A DNA stretch of 64,000 bases from Micromonospora sp. LH3U1 (lineage in GTDB: Bacteria; Actinomycetota; Actinomycetes; Mycobacteriales; Micromonosporaceae), in the NCBI RefSeq assembly GCF_028475105.1, contig NZ_CP116936.1:124001-188000 (forward strand). The letters are read 5' to 3'. The notes beneath the pieces were generated by a model, which was not told the DNA's origin, made no database searches, and worked only from the letters and a program-made list of their open reading frames with translations. The stretch's first letter is position 1, and each line of letters starts with the position of its first letter. Positions 56,525-64,000 of the stretch are shown here, piece by piece. The position numbers and the translations under genes were made by a program.

Positions 56525-56618
56525 CCGCGCCACCGTCTACGAGCTCAGCCGCCCCTGACGGCCTCGGCGACCTGGCCCGGTCCAGGTGTTGGCCAGCGTG
56601 TGCGGGACAATGAGGTAC

Positions 56619-58043
56619 GTGACGACGATCCCCAACGTGCTGGCCAACCGGTACGCCTCGCCCGAACTGGTCGCCCTCTGGTCTCCGGAGGAGAAGGTCC
56701 GAATGGAGCGGCGGCTCTGGCTCGCCGTGCTCCGTGCTCAGCGTGACCTGGGCGTGTCGGTGCCGGACGGTGTGGTCGAGGCGTACGAGCGGGTGCTCGA
56801 CCAGGTCGACCTAGCCTCGATCGCGGAGCGGGAGCGGGTCACCCGGCATGACGTGAAGGCCCGGATCGAGGAGTTCAGCGCGCTCGCCGGGCACGAGCAC
56901 GTGCACAAGGGGATGACCTCGCGGGACCTCACCGAGAACGTCGAGCAGCTCCAGGTGCGCGCCTCGCTGGAGCTGATCCGGGACCGGGTGGTGGCCACCC
57001 TCGCCCGGTTGGCCTGGCTGGCCCACGAGCACTCCGAGCTGGTCATGACCGGCCGGTCGCACAACGTGGCGGCGCAGGCCACCACGCTGGGCAAGCGCTT
57101 CGCGTCGGCGGCGGAGGAGCTGCTGATCGCGTACGAGCGGCTGGAGGAGTTGATCGCCCGCTACCCGTTGCGGGGGATCAAGGGGCCGGTCGGGACGGCC
57201 GCCGACCAACTGGACCTCTTCGACGGCGACGCCGACAAGGTCGCCGAGTTGGAGCGGCGGGTCGCCGAGCACCTGGGCTTCTCCCGTGTGCTGGACAGCG
57301 TCGGGCAGGTCTATCCGCGCTCGTTGGACTTCGACGTGCTGGCCGCGCTGGCGCAGACCGCCGCCGCGCCGTCGTCGCTGGCCACCACGATCCGGCTGAT
57401 GGTCGGCCAGGAGTTGGCCACTGAGGGCTTCAAGCCTGGTCAGGTCGGCTCCAGCGCGATGCCGCACAAGATGAACACCCGTTCGTCGGAGCGGGTGAAC
57501 GGCTTCGCGGTGATCATCCGGGGTTACCTGTCGATGGTCGGCGAGCTGGCCGGTGACCAGTGGAACGAGGGAGACGTGTCCTGCTCGGTGGTCCGTCGGG
57601 TGGCGCTGCCGGACGCGTTCTTCGCCGCCGACGGGCTGTTCCAGACGTTCCTCACCGTGCTCGACGAGTTCGGCGCGTACCCGGCGGTGATCAACCGGGA
57701 GCTGGAGCGGTTCCTGCCGTTCCTGGCGACCACGAAGATCCTGGTGGCGGCGGTCCGGCGTGGCGTCGGCCGGGAGGTCGCACACGAGGTGATCAAGGAG
57801 CACGCGGTCGCGGTGGCCCTCGCGATGCGCGAGAAGGGCTCGTCGGAGAACGACCTGTTCGACCGGTTGGCAGCGGACGGCCGACTCGGCCTGTCCCGCG
57901 CCGACATCGACACTCTGGTCGCCGACCGCGGCGCCTTCGTCGGCGCCGCCCAGGCCCAGGTGGCAGCGGTGACCCGTCGCATCACCGCCGTGGTGACGGC
58001 CCACCCAGAAGCCGCCACCTACAGCCCGCCCCCCATCCTCTAA
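56619..58043 (+). CDS. purB: Adenylosuccinate lyase
   Basis: About 474 residues from GTG 56619; ATG 56610 is also possible. Superfamily signature GSSAMPHKMN (mobile loop with the catalytic Ser), GMTSRDLTEN and TGRSHNVAAQ. It acts twice in purine synthesis: on SAICAR and on adenylosuccinate made by PurA. A 22-bp-arm palindrome follows the stop after 48 bases. Confidence 0.96.
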   Translation: MTTIPNVLANRYASPELVALWSPEEKVRMERRLWLAVLRAQRDLGVSVPDGVVEAYERVLDQVDLASIAERERVTRHDVKARIEEFSALAGHEHVHKGMTSRDLTENVEQLQVRASLELIRDRVVATLARLAWLAHEHSELVMTGRSHNVAAQATTLGKRFASAAEELLIAYERLEELIARYPLRGIKGPVGTAADQLDLFDGDADKVAELERRVAEHLGFSRVLDSVGQVYPRSLDFDVLAALAQTAAAPSSLATTIRLMVGQELATEGFKPGQVGSSAMPHKMNTRSSERVNGFAVIIRGYLSMVGELAGDQWNEGDVSCSVVRRVALPDAFFAADGLFQTFLTVLDEFGAYPAVINRELERFLPFLATTKILVAAVRRGVGREVAHEVIKEHAVAVALAMREKGSSENDLFDRLAADGRLGLSRADIDTLVADRGAFVGAAQAQVAAVTRRITAVVTAHPEAATYSPPPIL

Positions 58044-58091
58044 CCCCACCCACCCGGCCCCGGCCCACCCGGCCCGGCCCCCGCCTCGTCG

Positions 58092-58152
58092 GTTGATCAT
58101 GAAGTTATTGCCATCCACTGCGGTGTGTCGTGGCAATAACTTCATGATCAAC
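58092..58152. repeat. Intergenic palindrome with 22-bp arms (copy 4)
   Basis: Arms 58092-58113 (GTTGATCATGAAGTTATTGC...) and 58131-58152 are perfect complements around 17 bases. The outer TTGATCA and the arm length equal those of copies 1-3; the inside is different. It lies between convergent genes and may be a terminator. Confidence 0.85.
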
Positions 58153-58184
58153 AGCGGGGTCGGGCGGGGGCGGGGGTAGGGGTG

Positions 58185-58634
58185 TTAGGGGGTTTCGGCG
58201 GCGGTGCCCAGGTTGGGGGCGCTGGCCGGTTCGGCGATGCCACCGGGTGCCTCCGCGAAGCCCGCGTCGTGCGCCGTCTCCGCGGCGACCGCCGGCTGGT
58301 CGGCCGGCATGACCTCGGGCATCGTTGGTACGGCGACAACCGCCGTTCCGTACGCGCAGATCTCCATCCACATCTCGCCGCAGTCCCGGCTGTCGAAGCG
58401 CATGCCGATCACCGCGTTCGCGCCGAGCCGCAGGGCCTCTTCGCCGAGTCGGGTCACCGAGTCGGTGCGCCACCGGGTCAGGTTGTCCGGGGCCATCGGG
58501 TCGTACGCGCCACCACGCAGGTTCTTGACACCCTCGCGGTACGGGTTGCGCGTCCGTGCCATCGATGACACCACCTCACCGAGAATCTGGCGGATCTCGT
58601 AGCCGGGCAGTTGCTCTGTCGTCACGACCAGCAC
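58185..58634 (-). CDS. YbjQ-family (PF01906) protein
   Basis: 149 residues. GTG 58634 was chosen because it gives the family start MLVVTTEQLPGYEIRQILG; the ribosome site is weak. The conserved core runs to about residue 100 (GGAYDPMAPDNLTRWRTDSV, then GANAVIGMRFDS and EICAYGTAVV); the last 40 residues are a variable Pro/Ala/Glu-rich tail. Members form pentamers of unknown function, sometimes called heavy-metal-binding. Confidence 0.85.
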   Translation of the reverse strand: MLVVTTEQLPGYEIRQILGEVVSSMARTRNPYREGVKNLRGGAYDPMAPDNLTRWRTDSVTRLGEEALRLGANAVIGMRFDSRDCGEMWMEICAYGTAVVAVPTMPEVMPADQPAVAAETAHDAGFAEAPGGIAEPASAPNLGTAAETP

Positions 58635-58763
58635 GGTTCCGATGCTGTCAGGAGTGGCGCGACCCGATCGGGTGCATTGTTCACCTGATCGGATGCTGCA
58701 AAACGACGCGGCGCGGACGGCCGGCGCGGGGCCGACCATCCGCACCGCGCGGGGCGCTAACCG

Positions 58764-59447
58764 TCAGACACCGGCCGTCGAGGTGATCCAGGCCCGGTTG
58801 TACGCAACACTGCCGTAGTTCTGGATGTTGGACCCGTCGGCCGTGGAGGCCACGCCGACCTGCTGACCGTTGTAGAACTGCGGGCCACCCGAGTCACCCC
58901 GCCAGGCGTTGCCGTTGATCCTGGTGCTGCGAATCGCCTGCCCGCCGTACGCGTCGGTCACGCTGTTGCTGGTCACCCGCACGGTGGCGGTCTTCAGTTG
59001 GCTGGACGCGGAGCAGCCGCTGTAGCAGGTCATGCCCCAGCCGTAGATCGAGTTCGTCGAGTTGATCGGCGGGTTGCTGCTGGCCAGGGTCACCGCCGAG
59101 GTGCTGACGGTGCTGGAGAGCCGCATGAGAGCGAGGTCGTTGCGGGTGTAGGTGGCGCTGACCGTACGGGTGACTCCGCCCGAGGCGCGGTAGACGCTGC
59201 CGACCCGGACCGACATGGTGCCGCTGATGCAGTGCCGGGCGGTGAGCACCCACTGCGGGGAGATGACGCTTCCGGAGCAGGTGAACGAGCCGTTGCTGAG
59301 CACCGCGGCGGCCCAGGGGGCGGACGAGACGGTGGTGCCGCCGATGATGGGTTGCGGGCCGGCCGGGGCGGCGGACGCGCCGGACGCGGCGCCGAGGACG
59401 CCGACCAATGCGGTGCTGAGTACGGCGAGCAGGGGGCGGATGCGCAT
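58764..59447 (-). CDS. Secreted trypsin-like serine protease
   Basis: 227 residues from ATG 59447 (AAGGAG upstream). Signal peptide 1-28 (LLAVLSTALVGVLGAASGASA), a short propeptide, then IIGGTTVSSAPW as the mature N-terminus. Triad: His in TARHC, Asp in RNDLALMRL, Ser in GDSGGPQF. Cysteines are placed to form three disulfides (CSGSV/RHC, CYSGC). S1A proteases of this size are typical secreted enzymes of Micromonospora and Streptomyces. Confidence 0.93.
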   Translation of the reverse strand: MRIRPLLAVLSTALVGVLGAASGASAAPAGPQPIIGGTTVSSAPWAAAVLSNGSFTCSGSVISPQWVLTARHCISGTMSVRVGSVYRASGGVTRTVSATYTRNDLALMRLSSTVSTSAVTLASSNPPINSTNSIYGWGMTCYSGCSASSQLKTATVRVTSNSVTDAYGGQAIRSTRINGNAWRGDSGGPQFYNGQQVGVASTADGSNIQNYGSVAYNRAWITSTAGV

Positions 59448-59804
59448 CAGGTGAACTCCTTGGACGGGGGCGGGCCCGGGGTCGCCGGGCGCGGGATGGG
59501 CGGCAGTGGGGGTCCCCGCCGACGCCTGGATCGACTTACATCGATGTACGCTAGGGCCTCGGGTGATCGTTATCAAGGATCTGATCGAGCTTTCTCAATG
59601 TAACGATTCAGCCACCCGCTGCGCCGTGTATGACCTGCTGAGGGCACCTGTCCCGCCTGACGGGCCGCCCTGGGCGCCGGTAATGTTGATCACTGCCTGA
59701 ACTGCACCCGGCCGGTGCGTCCGCGGCGGTATCTGCCAGGTACGCTGGCTGCGCTCGCCCGTTGTGGGTCGGCACCCAACTGCGTACACAGTCAGGAGTG
59801 CCCA
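59448..59804. other. 357-base gap between protease and purS
   Basis: No gene is seen. It contains the 12-bp palindrome TACATCGATGTA (59537-59548) about 90 bases before the protease start and therefore in its promoter region, and some AT-richer sequence around 59570-59610 (TATCAAGGATCTGATCGAGC). TACGCT at 59741-59746 could be the -10 box of the purS-purQ-purL operon but no good -35 stands before it. Confidence 0.5.
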
Positions 59805-60068
59805 GTGCCTCGCGTCGTCGTCGACGTCATGCTCAAGCCCGAGATCCTCGATCCGCAGGGCCAGGCCGTCGCAAACGCGCTGCCCCGGCTCGGCGTCGGT
59901 GACGTCGCCTCGGTTCGGATCGGCAGGCGGATCGAGATCGAGTTCACCGGTGAACCGGACCTGGACCGCGCTCGGGAGATTGCCGACAAGCTGCTCGCCA
60001 ACCCGGTCATCGAGGACTTCACCGTCCGCCTGGTCGAGGCCGACGAGACCGCGGACGCCCGCTCGTGA
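59805..60068 (+). CDS. purS: FGAM synthase small subunit PurS
   Basis: 87 residues, normal size, starting at GTG 59805 with AGGAG. Begins [20 protein letters not shown] and has the conserved [17 protein letters not shown]. It bridges PurQ and PurL in the formylglycinamidine ribonucleotide synthase complex. Its TGA overlaps the purQ GTG by 4 bases. Confidence 0.96.
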   Translation: MPRVVVDVMLKPEILDPQGQAVANALPRLGVGDVASVRIGRRIEIEFTGEPDLDRAREIADKLLANPVIEDFTVRLVEADETADARS

Positions 60069-60748
60069 CCGCCCGGGTCGGTGTGGTCACCTTCCCTGGC
60101 TCGCTCGATGACGGGGACGCGGCGCGGGCCGTCCGGATCGCCGGCGCTGAGCCGGTCCGGCTCTGGCACGGCGACCCGGAGCTGCACGGGGTGGATGCGG
60201 TCGTCCTGCCCGGCGGCTTCTCCTACGGTGACTACCTGCGTTGCGGCGCCATCGCCCGGTTCGCCCCGGTGATGGAGACGATCGTGGACGCCGCCCAGGG
60301 TGGTCTGCCGGTGCTCGGCATCTGCAACGGCTTCCAGATCCTGTGCGAGGCGCACCTGCTCCCCGGCGCGCTCACCCGCAACCAGCACCTGCACTTCCGC
60401 AACCGGGACCAGATCCTGCGCATCGAGTCGGCCGGCACCGCGTGGACCAACGTGTTCCAGCCCGGCCAGGAGGTGCTCATCCCGGTCAAGAACGGCGAGG
60501 GTTGCTACGTCGCGGACACCGCGACGCTGGACCAGCTCGAAGCCGAGGGCCGGGTGGTCGCCCGTTACATCGGCGGCAACCCCAACGGGTCGCAGCGCGA
60601 CATCGCCGCGATCACCAACGCCGCCGGCAACGTGGTCGGCATCATGCCGCACCCCGAGCACGCGGTGGAGGCGCTCACCGGCCCTTCGCTGGACGGCCTC
60701 GGCTTCTTCACGTCGGTCCTCAAGCACCTGGTAGGGGCGCCGGCGTGA
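60065..60748 (+). CDS. purQ: FGAM synthase glutaminase subunit PurQ
   Basis: 227 residues, class I glutamine amidotransferase. Catalytic Cys in LGICNGFQ (near residue 86), His and Glu in MPHPEHAVE (near 200). It makes ammonia from glutamine for PurL. GTGA overlap with purS before and with a 44-codon ORF behind. Confidence 0.96.
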   Translation: MTARVGVVTFPGSLDDGDAARAVRIAGAEPVRLWHGDPELHGVDAVVLPGGFSYGDYLRCGAIARFAPVMETIVDAAQGGLPVLGICNGFQILCEAHLLPGALTRNQHLHFRNRDQILRIESAGTAWTNVFQPGQEVLIPVKNGEGCYVADTATLDQLEAEGRVVARYIGGNPNGSQRDIAAITNAAGNVVGIMPHPEHAVEALTGPSLDGLGFFTSVLKHLVGAPA

Positions 60749-60879
60749 GCGCGAGGAGTGAGCCGGGTCTGCGAGCCCCGCAGTCGCGAACAAAGACGGG
60801 GGCGGTGACCGGCGACACGATCATCGGTCAGCTCAACCGCTGGTCTGGCGGGCACGAGCGCAGCGAGGAGAGGTCATGA
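60745..60879 (+). CDS. Possible 44-aa ORF linking purQ and purL
   Basis: GTG 60745 overlaps the purQ stop (GTGA) and its TGA overlaps the purL start (ATGA at 60876-60879). The peptide is Arg/Ser/Glu-rich ([16 protein letters not shown], then HERSEERS), more like a translated repeat than a folded protein. It may only keep ribosomes on the message until purL. Confidence 0.35.
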   Translation: MSARSEPGLRAPQSRTKTGAVTGDTIIGQLNRWSGGHERSEERS

Positions 60880-63545
60880 CCACCCATCCGGACCCGGTAC
60901 GCGACACACCGGAGGCGTACTCCGCCCCGGCGCAGCCGGGCGAGCCGAGCCCAGCGCAGCATGTCGCGGCGGCGACCGCTCCCGTCCAGCCGGCCACCGC
61001 CGACTGGAGCGAGGGCGTGGACACCGTGCCGCGCGCCGGTGGCACGCCGGGCGAGCTCCAGCCGTACGCCGAGCTGGGTCTGCGCGACGACGAGTACGAC
61101 CGGATCCTGCAGATTCTCGGCCGCCGGCCCACGCAGTCCGAGCTCGCGATGTACTCGATCATGTGGAGCGAGCACTGCTCCTACAAGTCGAGCAAGGTGC
61201 ACCTGCGCCAGTTCGGTGAGAAGGCCCCGCACAGCGACCGGCTGCTCGCCGGCATCGGTGAGAACGCCGGTGTCGTGCAGATCTCCGACGAGCTGGCGGT
61301 GACCTTCAAGGTCGAGTCGCACAACCACCCGAGCTTCGTCGAGCCGTACCAGGGCGCGGCGACCGGCGTCGGCGGCATCGTCCGGGACATCCTCGCCATG
61401 GGCGCGCGCCCGGTCGCCGTGATGGACCCGCTGCGCTTCGGTGCCGCGGACCACCCGGACACCGCCCGGGTGCTCACCGGCGTGGTTGCCGGCGTCGGCG
61501 GCTACGGCAACTGCCTCGGCCTGCCCAACATCGGTGGTGAGCTGGTCTTCGACCCCTCCTACCAGGGCAACCCGCTGCTCAACGCGCTGTGCCTGGGCGT
61601 GCTGCCGGTCAACCGGCTGCAGAACAAGGCCGCCGCCGGCCCGGGCAACGTTGTCGTGCTGATGGGCGCCAAGACCGGCCGCGACGGCATCGGCGGCGTC
61701 TCGGTGCTGGCCAGTGCCACCTTCGACGAGGGCAGCGAGCAGCGCCGCCCCGCCGTGCAGGTCGGCGACCCGTTCATCGAGAAGCTGCTGATCGAGGCGT
61801 GCCTCGAGCTGTACGACGGCCAGCTGGTCGTCGGCATCCAGGACCTCGGCGGCGCCGGTCTGACCTGCGCGCTCACCGAGACCGCCGCCGCGGCCGGCAC
61901 CGGCATGCGGGTCTGGCTGGAGCGGGTGCCGCTGCGTGAGCCCTCGATGGACCCGCACGAGATCCTGGCCAGCGAGTCGCAGGAGCGGATGCTGCTGGTC
62001 GTCGAGCCGGACAAGCTCGACGCGGTGCTCAAGACCGCCGACAAGTGGGGCGTGCTCGCCACCGCGATCGGCGAGGTCACCGCACCGGAGCCGGACGGCC
62101 GCCCGGGTCGACTGCTGATCACCTGGCAGGACCACCTGGTCGTCGACGTGCCGCCGGGTTCGTTGGTCGACGACGGCCCGGTCTACGCCCGTCCGATGCG
62201 TGAGCCGGCCGACCTGATCCTGCTCCAGGCCGACCGCGCCGAGACGCTGCCGCGCCCGGCCGACCCGGAGGCGCTGCGGGAGACCGTGCTGCGCATGATC
62301 GCGTCGCCCAACCTGGCCGACAAGACCTGGGTCACCGAGCAGTACGACCGCTACGTGCTGGGCAACACCGTGCTCGCCCAGCCGGAGGACGGCGGCGTGA
62401 TCCGGATCGACGAGCGGACCGGGCTCGGCGTGGCGCTCTCGGTGGACGGCAACGGCCGGTACGCCCGGCTGGACCCGTACAACGGCACCAAGCTGGCCCT
62501 GGCTGAGGCGTACCGGAACGTGGCGGTGACCGGCGCGACGCCGATCGCCGTGACCAACTGCCTCAACTTCGGCTCCCCGGAGGACCCGGGCGTGATGTGG
62601 CAGTTCGCCGAGGCCGTGCGCGGCCTGGCGGACGGCTGCCTGGAGCTGGGCATCCCGGTGACCGGCGGCAACGTCAGCTTCTACAACCAGACCGGCGCGG
62701 CGGCCATCCACCCGACCCCGGTGGTCGGTGTGCTGGGCGTGCTGGACAACGTCGCCGACCGGGTGCCGATGGGCTTCGTTGCGCGTCCCGGCGGTGAGCA
62801 CGACCAGCTCTACCTGCTCGGCGAGACCAACGTGGAGCTGTCCGGCTCGGAGTGGGCCTGGGTGACGCACGAGCACCTCGGTGGCATCCCTCCGCAGGTC
62901 GACCTCGCGCGGGAGAAGGCGCTCGCCGAGCTGCTGGCCGAGGCGGCCCGGGTCGGTCACCTGGCTTCCGCGCACGACCTCTCCGACGGTGGCCTCGCCC
63001 AGAGCCTGGTCGAGTCCTGCCTGCGGCGCGGCGTCGGCGCCCGGATCGCGGTGCCGGAGCAGTTCGCCGAGGGCTCGATGCCGTTCGTCTACCTGTTCAG
63101 CGAGTCCGCCACGCGGGCGCTCGTGTCGGTGCCGCGCGGCCACGACAAGGCGTTCGCGGCGCTCTGCGCCGAGCGGGGGGTGCCGTTCGAGCTGATCGGC
63201 GTCACCGACCCGTCCGGCGGCGCGCTCGAGGTGCACGGCCAGTTCCGGATCGGTCTGGACGAGCTGCGTACCGCGCACACCGAGACGCTGCCGCGCCTCT
63301 TCGGCGGCGCGACCGCCGTCGAGGTGCCCGCGCCGGCCGCCGGTGTGGCGGGTGCGGTCGAGGCCGTGCCGCTGCCGGTCGCGCAGGCCGAGCCGATCGA
63401 TCCCGCGGAGGTGGTCTCCGAACCGATCGCCTCGTTCGGGCCGGTCCCGCAGACCGGTGCCGTCGAGCCGATCGAGTCGGAGCAGCCGGGCACCGCCGCC
63501 GAGTCTGACACCGGTGTCACCGAGCCGTCGCCTGACGAGCGCTGA
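60876..63545 (+). CDS. purL: FGAM synthase large subunit PurL
   Basis: 889 residues, longer than the usual 740-770: about 55 extra residues at the N-terminus (Pro/Ala-rich) and about 70 at the C-terminus (Val/Pro/Glu-rich, ending EPSPDER). The core has the small-PurL motifs [42 protein letters not shown] and the second half [10 protein letters not shown] and DLSDGGL. It converts FGAR to FGAM with ATP and ammonia from PurQ. The ATG has GAGGAGAGG. Confidence 0.96.
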   Translation: MTTHPDPVRDTPEAYSAPAQPGEPSPAQHVAAATAPVQPATADWSEGVDTVPRAGGTPGELQPYAELGLRDDEYDRILQILGRRPTQSELAMYSIMWSEHCSYKSSKVHLRQFGEKAPHSDRLLAGIGENAGVVQISDELAVTFKVESHNHPSFVEPYQGAATGVGGIVRDILAMGARPVAVMDPLRFGAADHPDTARVLTGVVAGVGGYGNCLGLPNIGGELVFDPSYQGNPLLNALCLGVLPVNRLQNKAAAGPGNVVVLMGAKTGRDGIGGVSVLASATFDEGSEQRRPAVQVGDPFIEKLLIEACLELYDGQLVVGIQDLGGAGLTCALTETAAAAGTGMRVWLERVPLREPSMDPHEILASESQERMLLVVEPDKLDAVLKTADKWGVLATAIGEVTAPEPDGRPGRLLITWQDHLVVDVPPGSLVDDGPVYARPMREPADLILLQADRAETLPRPADPEALRETVLRMIASPNLADKTWVTEQYDRYVLGNTVLAQPEDGGVIRIDERTGLGVALSVDGNGRYARLDPYNGTKLALAEAYRNVAVTGATPIAVTNCLNFGSPEDPGVMWQFAEAVRGLADGCLELGIPVTGGNVSFYNQTGAAAIHPTPVVGVLGVLDNVADRVPMGFVARPGGEHDQLYLLGETNVELSGSEWAWVTHEHLGGIPPQVDLAREKALAELLAEAARVGHLASAHDLSDGGLAQSLVESCLRRGVGARIAVPEQFAEGSMPFVYLFSESATRALVSVPRGHDKAFAALCAERGVPFELIGVTDPSGGALEVHGQFRIGLDELRTAHTETLPRLFGGATAVEVPAPAAGVAGAVEAVPLPVAQAEPIDPAEVVSEPIASFGPVPQTGAVEPIESEQPGTAAESDTGVTEPSPDER

Positions 63546-64000
63546 GGCGTTGGCGGCTGCCGTCTACGGCCAACCCGGCTCCGGCGCCCGGTTCGACTGG
63601 GGGCTGACCGGGGCGGCCGAACTCGGCCGGGTCTGCGCGGCGCTGGTGGTGGTGGACGTGCTGTCGTTCACCACCGCCGTGGAGGTGGCGGTCGCCCGTG
63701 GCATGCGGGTGCACCCGTTCCCCTGGGGTGAGCAGGCCGCCGAGTACGCGGTGCGGGTCGGCGCGGTCGCGGCGATCGGTCGGCGGCGGGTGACCGCAGA
63801 GCATCCGTGGTCGCTCTCGCCCGCCGCGCTGAGCACCGCGCCGGTGGTGGCGGACCTGGTGCTGCCCTCGCCGAACGGCTCCGCCATCAGCGCCGCCGCC
63901 AGCGCCACCGGCCTTCCGGTGGTCGCGGCGTGCCTGCGCAACGCACCCGCCGTCGGGCGTTGGCTGCGCCGCCAGGGGTACGGCACAGCGGACGCCCCGA
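63514..64000 (+). CDS. comB: 2-phosphosulfolactate phosphatase-like protein (ComB), 5' part
   Basis: Runs off the right edge. The start is uncertain: GTG 63514 overlaps purL by 32 bases; TTG 63550 is the alternative. The sequence [27 protein letters not shown] and [10 protein letters not shown] is characteristic of the ComB family, Mg-dependent phosphatases first described in coenzyme M synthesis. Actinomycetes do not make coenzyme M, so the true substrate here is open. Coupled to purL. Confidence 0.8.
   Translation, partial: MSPSRRLTSAEALAAAVYGQPGSGARFDWGLTGAAELGRVCAALVVVDVLSFTTAVEVAVARGMRVHPFPWGEQAAEYAVRVGAVAAIGRRRVTAEHPWSLSPAALSTAPVVADLVLPSPNGSAISAAASATGLPVVAACLRNAPAVGRWLRRQGYGTADAP

Overview
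The window is a stretch of actinomycete chromosome with very high GC, dense gene packing, many GTG starts and 4-base start/stop overlaps. Gene content and the style of the proteins (LPxTG cell-wall proteins ending in RRRTRFVA, HspR-controlled dnaK operon with HAIR sites, PurS/PurQ/PurL, ComB) point to the family Micromonosporaceae, most likely Micromonospora or a close relative. No tRNA, rRNA, CRISPR array, transposase or prophage block was recognised. Where start codons are given, they were chosen by reading the Shine-Dalgarno sequence and so often differ from the longest possible frame.

Layout. 1-5.2 kb: end of a PAP2 phosphatase, a hypothetical gene and two translationally coupled dynamin-like membrane GTPases. 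5.2-10.1 kb: heat-shock operon dnaK-grpE-dnaJ-hspR with an HspR (HAIR) operator over its promoter and an 18-bp hairpin between grpE and dnaJ. 10.2-13.4 kb: a CPA2 cation/proton antiporter with its TrkA-C regulatory subunit, and a short GntR repressor facing a palindrome-bearing promoter. 13.5-18.1 kb: epoxide hydrolase with a divergent TetR regulator, then clpB with a second perfect HAIR site. 18.2-24 kb: small membrane and DUF genes, an SDR, pyrE, an ArsR regulator and a DedA protein. 24-30.8 kb: three LPxTG surface-protein paralogues around an ECF sigma factor and an LCP ligase. 31-42.5 kb: fbaA, a LOG-like protein, DUF3151, a ParA/MinD-like ATPase whose N-terminus is frameshifted, a degenerate diacylglycerol-kinase-like gene, purA, an AbiEi/DUF559 gene and purD. 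42.5-48.9 kb: lipid genes (acyl-CoA synthetase, acyl-CoA dehydrogenase, SCP2 protein) beside a TetR gene with a 30-bp perfect palindrome, a second DedA, and an SMP-30 lactonase opposite an Lrp regulator. 48.9-52.9 kb: a tight four-gene operon, NrtR-like Nudix regulator, J-domain/degenerate-kinase fusion, vWA protein and a divergent PurA paralogue. 52.9-56.5 kb: MaoC-FabG opposite a thiolase (the htdX-fabG4-fadA2 arrangement of mycobacteria). 56.6-64 kb: purB, YbjQ-like protein, secreted trypsin-like protease, purS-purQ-purL and the start of comB.

How it works together. De novo purine genes (purA, purD, purB, purS, purQ, purL) lie on the plus strand between 38.6 and 63.5 kb. The two HAIR sites join the DnaK operon and ClpB into one HspR regulon made within the window. 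Much of the gene set equals the M. tuberculosis Rv0350-Rv0384 region, but the clpB-to-purA part runs in the opposite order relative to dnaK. 

The most unusual item is the Nudix/J-kinase/vWA/PurA-like operon at 48.9-52.9 kb, whose promoter carries two tandem 16-bp palindromic repeats directly behind a well-formed -10 box. A second theme is a family of intergenic palindromes with 22-bp arms, all ending in TGATCA, placed behind clpB, purA, the AbiEi-like gene and purB.
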